Below are positions 57,171 to 64,000 of a stretch of DNA of 64,000 nt, in pieces (position 1 is the stretch's first letter; each line of letters begins with the position of its first letter). The notes under the pieces were generated by a model. That model saw nothing but the letters and a program-made list of their open reading frames with translations, did no database searches and was not told the origin of the DNA. The stretch comes from Diphasiastrum complanatum (taxonomy: Eukaryota > Streptophyta > Lycopodiopsida > Lycopodiales > Lycopodiaceae): NCBI GenBank assembly GCA_029204225.1, contig CM055109.1:33953232-34017231 (forward strand), in the 5' to 3' direction. Position numbers and translations under genes: made by a program.

Positions 57171-59237
57171 TCAACCAATGTCCATGTTATCTCTGTGTCC
57201 TTCAAATGTTGCTTTGTCTAGAGGTTTCGTCAAGATATCTGAAATCATGTCAGCAGCAAATTTAACATCTTTTACTGCCACTTGGTGTTTTGAGATCATG
57301 TCCCTTATGTGATGATATTTAAGTGGGATATTTTCTGTTCTGAAATAAAAAACAAGATCATGTGTCAGGCAGATTGCATTTTGGCAATCCATTTTGATGA
57401 TTGAAAGTTCAAGTTGTTTTACATCTATCACTTCCAGCATCATTCTCAGCCAACCACCTCATTGTAGTCTTTGAGGCAGCAATGTACTCCGCTTCACATG
57501 AAGATTGAGTGATTGGGGATTGCTTTTTTGCATATCTAGCTAATCGTGTTCACACACAAAATTGAACATCCTCTGTAATAGACTTACTTTCATCTCTGGA
57601 TCCAACCCAACTAGCATCGCTGTAGTTTTCTAGCATAAAATCATCTTGTTTTGAGTAAGTGAGTCCCACCCCTAAGGTTCCTTTCAAGTACTGAAGAATC
57701 CTTTTTGCCATATTCAAATGTGATATTTCAAAATTACTTGAGAATTGACTTAATGAGTAAACAAAGAATGCCAAATCAGGTCTTGTACATATAGTGAGAG
57801 ACATCAAACTGCCAATGAGACTTTGATAAGGTATGTTTGCCATTTGTTCCCTTTGAGTATCAGATTTTGGGCATTCATCCTTTGAAAGCCTTGTGCCTGC
57901 TATCTGGTTATTTTCCAACCCTACACATACTTTGGCCTAGGTCAGTTATTTCAAAAGGTTTTAATATTTGCAGTTTTGTCTCTGCTATCATCATGAAACA
58001 GTTGTTTATCATAAGTGAGTGATCAACAAAGAAAAATCATAGTTTAAAAAACTTGTGTCTTGCCTTATTATGTAAACATTACAATCTGGCTGAATGGTAT
58101 GAAAGCCTATTGACTTTACGAAACCATCTATTTTAGGATACCATGCATGTGTCGCTTGCTTTAATCCATAAATGCAGTTCCTCCGGCAATAAGGGAAGAT
58201 GTTCTACTTCTCCCTTTGGAACCGGATATTCTTCTGCTTGCGGTATCCTTTGTTCTTCCTCTATATTCAAACTAGGGCCAGAATTTAGAAGAATCATAGC
58301 TAGTAATAGTCATAGGGAATTTTTGTTCGTCAAATTTTACATCACTACTGACAAGGATCTTCTTTTCAATTGGATCATATAATCTGTATCCATGTAATTT
58401 GGGGGAATTTCCAACAAAAATAGTCTGTATTGATTTCTCATCCAGCTCCTTTCCTTTTTTTTTTGGGTATATACATATAGGCTGCACAGCTAAAAATCTT
58501 GATAGAGATTGGGTGTTTTACTGGTCCAAATCTCATAAGGTGTCTTCCATTTTATTGTTGTGTTCATAGATCTATTTTGCAAATAAAACGAAGTCACTAT
58601 TGCCTCAGCCCAGAACTCCTTTGGAAGTCCTGCTTGAGCCAGTACACAAAAGTGCTACTTCCATCAGAGTCCAATTTCTTCTTTTAGCAATTCCATTGTA
58701 TTGCGAAGTGTATGGCTCTATGTATTGTCTTGTAATAACATTTTACTTGCAAAAATATTTTAAGCCATTACCAATGTCTTCTCCACCATTGTCTAATTGA
58801 AGAATCTTTAACATTCTCCCTGTTTATTTCTTTGGAAAGGCTTTAAAATTTTTAAAAGCTTTGAATGCATCAAACTTTGGTTTCAAATAATAGACAAAGT
58901 CATGTGATTGAAGTTGTCACTAAAATTGATAAAATATCTTGATCCTGAAAGTGAATTGACATGCAATGGACCACACGGGTCTCTCCTTTGATCGAGATCC
59001 TTCATGACTGAAAGTATCATGATGTTGCTTTCCTTCCATGCATGCCTCATAAAATAGTGTCAGTATTCGAGACATTCAGACGTGAGACAATATCTGCTCT
59101 TGTCATTTTTCTTAACGTCTTCATGTTGAGATGACACATTCATCTGTGCCATAGCTCGTTAATGCTTTGAGCATCTAAGACAACAAGAGCATCTTCATTG
59201 TTGTTGATAATTTGTGCTTGTCTGTTTGGAAGCAATG
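57171..59237 (-). pseudogene. Ty1/copia pol remnant, part nearest the 3' end
   Basis: From 59237 down: VVLDAQSINELWHR and HLNMKTLRKM (pre-integrase), integrase remains at ~58590-58990, the integrase tail EKSIQTIFVGNSPKLHGYRL with SSDVKFDE (58487-58272), and RT GLKQATHAWYPK (out of frame, ~58150). RNase H follows as NIPYQSLIGSLMSLTICTRP, KRILQYLKGTLGVGLTY and DASWVGSRDE (57918-57550). It ends DCQNAICL, HHIRDMISK and ILTKPLDKATFEGHRDNM (57443-57171). The YVDD part of RT is deleted. It continues across the nested element at 62464. Confidence 0.88.
59233..59237. other. Target site duplication, left copy (CAATG)
   Basis: CAATG precedes the LTR start and is repeated at 62459-62463 after the other LTR. 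Confidence 0.9.
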
Positions 59238-59906
59238 TGTAAGGCTCTCCCTGAACTACACTCAACACAAACCACAATAAAGCATGTACAAATAGATCTC
59301 AACCTCAAACTTTATTGAATTCATAGTAAGTACATTCCATCAATAAGTGTGAAACACAGTGGAGCTGGCAGCCTTGTCTCCTTCCAACCTCTGCTGCAAA
59401 GATTATGATGAGGAATGCCTCTCTCTAGGCTCACTTACGCACCATCCTTCAAGCATCCCTTAACCATGACCCTTCCTGATGTTGACACATGGCCAATTCC
59501 ATACACACTTGTCACTTGGCAATACCCTGACACATAGGCAAGCAAGTAGGCTAACATGTGTCACTCATACACTGGACCAAGTGTCCCAGTGAGCATATGA
59601 CATGTGTCATGTTTGACTAGTCAGCCCTGACCAAGTGTTCCAGTGAGCATATGACACGTCTCGTTGACTAGTCAACTCTCCTACGTTTTAGAAGGTCAAT
59701 CCATCCACTCCTAATTAATGACCCAATACCCTACACCAAAGCTCAATATGCGACTCAAAGGCTCAGTAACTTTAATAACTGTTTTATTAACATTTCTTTT
59801 ACAAAGGTTACCACAAGCCAATGACTTAGCCATTTCTGTATTTTACAGAAAGTACACTTGTGCATAAAACTGTAAACAACCGGGATAGGGAGTAAAAGGT
59901 GTAACA
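59238..59906 (-). repeat. 3' LTR of the nested element
   Basis: 669 bases, TGTAAGGC...GTGTAACA in plus view. It contains an internal tandem pair of ~52 bases at 59575-59678 (ACCAAGTGT.CCAGTGAGCAT, TTGACTAGTCA). The same pair exists in the other LTR. Confidence 0.9.
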
Positions 59907-60282
59907 TTCCTTCTCCCCTCAGGTAACATCATCCACAATGGTGAAGCTAGGGTATTGTGCACTCAGGAGATGATCTAGGAATCAACTCAATCTTATGTTC
60001 TACATTTCTTTTAGAAAATAAAACCTATGGGATTTCACTCATGAACACATCCATAGACTCCTCCCTAATTAGACGATCTAGGTTCTTATTAAGGTTAGTT
60101 TTCTCTTGAAAAACATCAAATTAAAAAGCAGAAATAGACATATCATACAAGAAACAAACATACACTTACAGTGTACCTTACGCAACTGCGTCGCCGTGAT
60201 CAAAGGTCTTGGAGGCATATCAAGCTCATCACGCAGGGAATGAATCCTACCATCGTGCTGGAACTCGTGTACATGAGTATTC

Positions 60283-60555
60283 CTAAGCGATGTAAGGTTT
60301 TCTAGCTACATGCCAAATGATTTTAAGCACCACATTGAAACAAGCCAAATGGGCAATCTCAAAATCTAACTTCTCAGTATAGCTTTGAATGGTCAAAGGC
60401 ATACCCACAACCATAACACCCAACACTTTCACGCCCTTTCCATCAATGATTCGAACTATGTACTGGTACCGGGAAGGTTGTGTGCTCACTCTTAACCGTT
60501 TAATCAAAGTGGAGTTAATAACGCTATGTGAGGACCCAATGTCAAATAAAATCAA
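60283..60555 (-). pseudogene. Gypsy-type protease of the nested element
   Basis: The frame begins MILFDIGSSHSVINSTLIKR; DIGSSHS occupies the aspartic protease site (usual D-x-G-[AS]-[ST]-H). It continues RYQYIVRIIDGKGVKVLGVM and LDFEIAHLACFNVVL. The frame ends before an I-L-G-x-x-W-L motif, seen only as LKIIWHVA. It looks inactive but is recognisable. Confidence 0.75.
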
Positions 60556-60739
60556 GACATCTCTAAGGAAATTGATACTTGTATTGCACTGCTCTCGATA
60601 ATTGTGGCAAAGGAACTGAATCCACCTGTCAAATCACTGACAATTCATCAATCGTGGAGCACATTGAGGTTCTTCCTGTTCAAGTTCTTCAATCTTCATA
60701 GGATCAACCTCCTCAACCTGCAAGCTATAAGTGGTTCGT

Positions 60740-61705
60740 GAACCGTTACGTGGACACTCCTTCCACCTATGTCATCCTAGACAGCCAAAAAAAAGATTTT
60801 CTTTCTTTGCCCGCTTCAAATCCTTTGGTGATAGTGTCGAACAACGTTGGCCCCTTTGGGCATTGGATGTCCCATACTGCCCTTTGCCTTTCAAGGCACC
60901 TGCACGTTTACTCTTTTTGGAACTTTAAACCTACTCTTGTATGGATTGACCCTTCCATTTCTGTTAAATCTCTTTTCTCCACAAGGCTGAAACCCTCTTG
61001 CAATAGGCGTTTCAAGCTCCTTGGCCTTTTTCCCATCTTCATAACCAAGGTTACATGCCGATTCGAATCGGCCGATTCGTCCCGATTCGAACCAGCTAGC
61101 TAGGTTCGAATCGGAAAACGTACTATCTGCATCAAGCCTTCCCTATGCTTGTCCACATACTCCTATATGGACGATTTCCCTGCTTGAGACTAGTCCAAGA
61201 CTGCATAGCCTGGTTCTTCTCGTCAAGAGGCACCCAATTTTGTATAGACATATGTTTAAAAGCTTCCCAAGTGACAGGGCATCAAGTTATCCTTTTCAAC
61301 TTTCCTCCACCATTGTGCAATTTCCTGTAACCTGTAGGTAGCCTCAACAATCTTCTGATCATCATCATCTATGCCGCACAACTGAAAAAGTCTTTTCCAA
61401 CTTTTGAGTTAAATTTTCAACGACATTAATATTATGCATTGCAACTACCCCTATATACTTTGGTGACTTCAAATCCTTGATGGTTGGCCGCTTCTGTGAT
61501 TTCAAAGAAATCTCAGCTCCCCTTTCACCATAGGCCCAATCGCTATGTTTCCTGTTCCACTTGCTCTTTCAGGTTCCTGTGGGGGTCTTGAGGTCTTCAA
61601 TTGTTCTAGGAATTTAATGTAATATGACCTCCATAGAATCCACCTTAGCTACAACTTCTTCAACCTTCGTAAATTTGTTGCTAGTACCCTCTTGTGCATC
61701 CATAA
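60740..61705 (-). pseudogene. Gag of the nested element
   Basis: Starts with MDAQEGTSNKFTKVEEVVAK at ~61705, then RPTIKDLKSPKYIGV. A Retrotrans_gag core lies at ~61380-61150 (IVEATYRLQEIAQWWRKVEK, then in another frame FKHMSIQNWVPLDEKNQAMQ). A knuckle remnant GCLG-HRWKECPRN near 60790 has lost its first Cys and gained a stop. Several frame changes. Confidence 0.7.
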
Positions 61706-61830
61706 TTACCGTTATCGAAACCCGCCAGCCCAATTAGATGTCTAATACGGGGATAAACAAGTGTTTTCCACTCTCAAAACCCACTTCAAACAAGTACACT
61801 GAGTTTGTCCTGGTTGGAACAGCCTCCAGT

Positions 61831-62458
61831 TGTCCATGCTAGACCTACAGCCACAAAACCAAGTTTTGGGCCCTCACAGATAGATCTCAAACTTGAACTT
61901 TATTGAATTTGCAGTAAGTACATAGTATCAACAAGCTGGCTACCTTGTCTCCTCCCAACCTTTGCTACATAGATTATGATGATGAATGTCTCTCTCTAGG
62001 CACATTTATGCACAAACCCTGACCCTTCCTAACGTCGACACATGGCCAATTTCATGCCCAATCGACACTTGCCAGTTGGCTGTACCGTGACACATAGGCA
62101 AGCAAGTAGGCTAACATGTGTCACTCGTATATTGAACCAAGTGTCCCAATGAGCATATGCCACGTGTCATGTTTGACCAGTCAACCCTATCATGTATTAC
62201 TCATTCAATGGACCAAGTGTCCTAGTGAGCATATCACACGTGTCCCGTTGACTAGTCAACTCCTATTTTTTAGGAGGTCAGTCCTTACACCAAAGCCCAA
62301 TATGCGACTCAGAGGCTCACTAACTCTAATAACTGTTTTATTTACATTTCTTTTGCAAAGTTCTCCACAAGCCAGTGACAGCCATATCCATATTTTTCAA
62401 AAAGTACATCTATGCATAAAATTGTAAACAGTCGGGATAGGGAGTAAAAGCTATAACA
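61831..62458 (-). repeat. 5' LTR of the nested element
   Basis: 628 bases, TGTCCATGCT...CTATAACA in plus view. Adjacent CAATG at 62459-62463 completes the target duplication. Confidence 0.9.
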
Positions 62459-62463
62459 CAATG

Positions 62464-62890
62464 GCAATTGTGCTTTTTGTTTCATTTTCAATCAGTTCGC
62501 ACATATCTTTTCACTAAATGTAATACTTATGCCAAGATTTGTCATCTTAGCTACTAAGAGCAGATCTTTCTTCAGACTTGAAACATAAAGTACACCTTCT
62601 AGATTCTTATGCCATTCAGGTGTTTTAAGTTGAATGCTTCCTACTCCTTCAACTTTGTGCTGGCTTCCATCATCCAACACAACTGTTCTTGAATCATTCA
62701 AGAACTTATAGTGTTACGAATATTTCTTTTGCAAGTTATGTTTGCTATCACTCTTTTATCGACCACAATGTTGCAGTCTTGATGCTCTTAGAAGAGCTCG
62801 TCAGTCTTTTCCACCATGGCTGACAAGACCTTTTCTTCTTCATCTTTTTGATTAAATGATTTTGCAATATTTGCTTTATCTTATTTTGGG
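62464..62890 (-). pseudogene. Copia protease/gag part beyond the nested element
   Basis: Frame 62701-62492 reads TVVLDDGSQHKVEGVGSIQL, EGVLYVSSLKKDLLLVAKM. Upstream, to 62890, ANIAKSFNQKDEEEKVLSAM is gag/protease sequence with the D-S-G site eroded. It joins 59237 in order, proving that one copia copy was split. Copia similarity stops at ~62890. Confidence 0.8.
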
Positions 62891-63751
62891 CCCGTGTAGT
62901 TGAGGGAGGGTAATATATTGCAATCCGTAATCACTATAATTTGAATTTTGCCATTGTTAAGTTTTTGTTTTTTGGATTGTATACCCACTTTTTGATGATT
63001 CATGAATCATGATAAATTCCAATTCTTTACTATTTTTTTTGCGATTTGTGTTTGACTCCTCTTTGAACTTTTGACTTTGACCAAGCCACCTATGTCATGG
63101 TGGATGAAGTGTGGGGTTGATGTTCTCAGATTGCACCACCTTGCCATTAGGATCGTTTCATAAGACTGCATTGCAATTGCTTGTGAGACAAACTGGAGTG
63201 TTCATTCTTTGATTCACATGAAGAAAAGAAATAGACTCTCCTCTGTACAGCTAGAGAGGTCGGTGTATGTACACTCCAACTTAAGACTTTTGACTAGATT
63301 CGAGAACACCCCAAAGCCAATTCAAGTAAAACTTTGGACTTTGAGCTATAGTCTATTACCTTATACCTATTACCTATACATTGAACTTTGAGTTTGAAGT
63401 TTGAGGTAATTTCTACTGGAGTATGTATATCATATGATTGTAGACATTCGGTGTTGACTCCTATGGATTCTGATCAATGATTTCAATGTGTGGCATGTGG
63501 TATGTGCAATGTGCATAGGTCAATCCGGATGACATCGAATGACATCGATGTGGGCAAAGGTTCCAAACTTGCAACCAATCTATCAATTTGATTTTATATG
63601 GACTATGAACTTCGTAGCTCCGCAAAGTAGTAAGTACTAAGTTTTAACTAGTAATTAGTAATTACTAATCATTCAAGAAGTATTGAGTAACAACTTACAA
63701 GATGGACTTTGAAAGGTCACAGGTGTCATTTTCCTTTGAATCTTGAAAGTT

Positions 63752-63753
<2 letters not shown>
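62891..63753. other. Non-coding stretch
   Basis: No gene, LTR partner or missing lipase exon recognised. A run of TTGAACTTTGAGTTTGAAGTTTGAGG near 63380 and similar phrases make short local repeats. Confidence 0.4.

Positions 63754-63823
<70 letters not shown>
63754..63823. repeat. (GA)35 microsatellite
   Basis: About 70 bases of uninterrupted GA. The SLSL frame on the minus strand is a by-product. Confidence 0.98.
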
Positions 63824-63826
<3 letters not shown>

Positions 63827-64000
63827 TATTGATGTCTTTTCCATGCCAAAAGGCATATAAGACAAGTAGTACATGTCAAGTATGTGGTGCAAACGGGAGA
63901 ATATAAAACGTCTCCAATAATAGTAAAAAAAAAATATACAAAGTATGACTGCTAGTAGCACAAAATGAGACTAAAAACAAATGTCTAACTACCAAAACAA
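63824..64000. other. Short non-coding tail of the window
   Basis: AT-rich; nothing recognised. Confidence 0.4.

Larger units (their letters stand above)
59238..62458 (-). mobile_element. Gag-protease LTR retrotransposon nested in copia
   Basis: LTRs at 59238-59906 and 61831-62458 (TG...CA), flanked by CAATG on both sides. The polypurine tract GAGGGGAGAAGGAA (minus, 59920-59907) sets the orientation. Gag and protease lie inside on the minus strand; the interior is only ~1.9 kb and no RT, RNase H or integrase is present, as in TR-GAG-type non-autonomous elements. The LTRs differ by many substitutions and indels, so the insertion is not recent. It interrupts copia protease/pre-integrase sequence. 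Confidence 0.92.

Overview
This is a nuclear window from a land plant whose DNA is dominated by transposable elements. The evidence is GT-AG introns, a spliced plant-type class 3 lipase, Ty1/copia and Ty3/gypsy LTR retrotransposons with plant-style primer sites, MULE-like transposase remains and very long (TA)n, (TC)n and (CA)n arrays. Several degenerate transposon proteins (a VGHTH-motif family, a Cys/His-rich family, a DNA-methylase-like fragment) resemble families I associate with ferns, lycophytes and other non-seed plants. I therefore lean towards a fern-like or other large plant genome, but that is inference. There are no bacterial, organellar or rRNA features, and I recognised no tRNA gene.

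Layout. 0-3.2 kb: a diverged direct repeat pair around an unidentified exon-like frame. 3.2-8.6 kb: a copia integrase fragment, a decayed gypsy integrase with its polypurine tract and LTR, then a copia gag-protease-integrase remnant. 8.7-10.8 kb (minus): unidentified, partly open coding stretches. 10.9-13.6 kb: long microsatellites and a GC-rich hairpin array. 13.6-18.5 kb: a minus-strand copia chimera (gag/protease, an unknown module, RT/RNase H, LTR) joined to an oppositely oriented LTR plus RT remnant. 19-22 kb: degenerate transposon-type genes. 22.5-25.6 kb: a compound microsatellite, a gypsy LTR fragment and three copia fragments. 25.8-33.5 kb: a MULE-like transposase and other transposon-type coding pieces with a copia remnant. 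33.9-51.5 kb: copia and gypsy remains plus a nest in which a minus-strand gypsy element (35.07-49.97 kb) has its right LTR split by an LTR element at 43.97-49.25 kb. 53.2-56.0 kb (minus): the one convincing host gene, the 3' seven coding exons of a class 3 lipase. 56.9-62.9 kb (minus): a copia remnant carrying a gag-protease LTR element (59238-62458) with a CAATG target duplication. 62.9-64 kb: non-coding, with a (GA)n array.

How parts relate. Most genes are independent mobile-element relics, not a pathway. Insertion order can be read in two places: copia, then the gag-protease element at 59-62 kb; and gypsy, then the LTR element at 44-49 kb. The most unusual item is the 44-49 kb element. It has good LTRs and an initiator-Met-type primer site but no recognised RT or integrase. 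It carries a 452-codon frame of unknown function whose module recurs on the opposite strand at 15.9-16.6 kb, where an integrase would be expected. The lipase lacks its 5' exons; the copia insertion immediately upstream may have separated or removed them.
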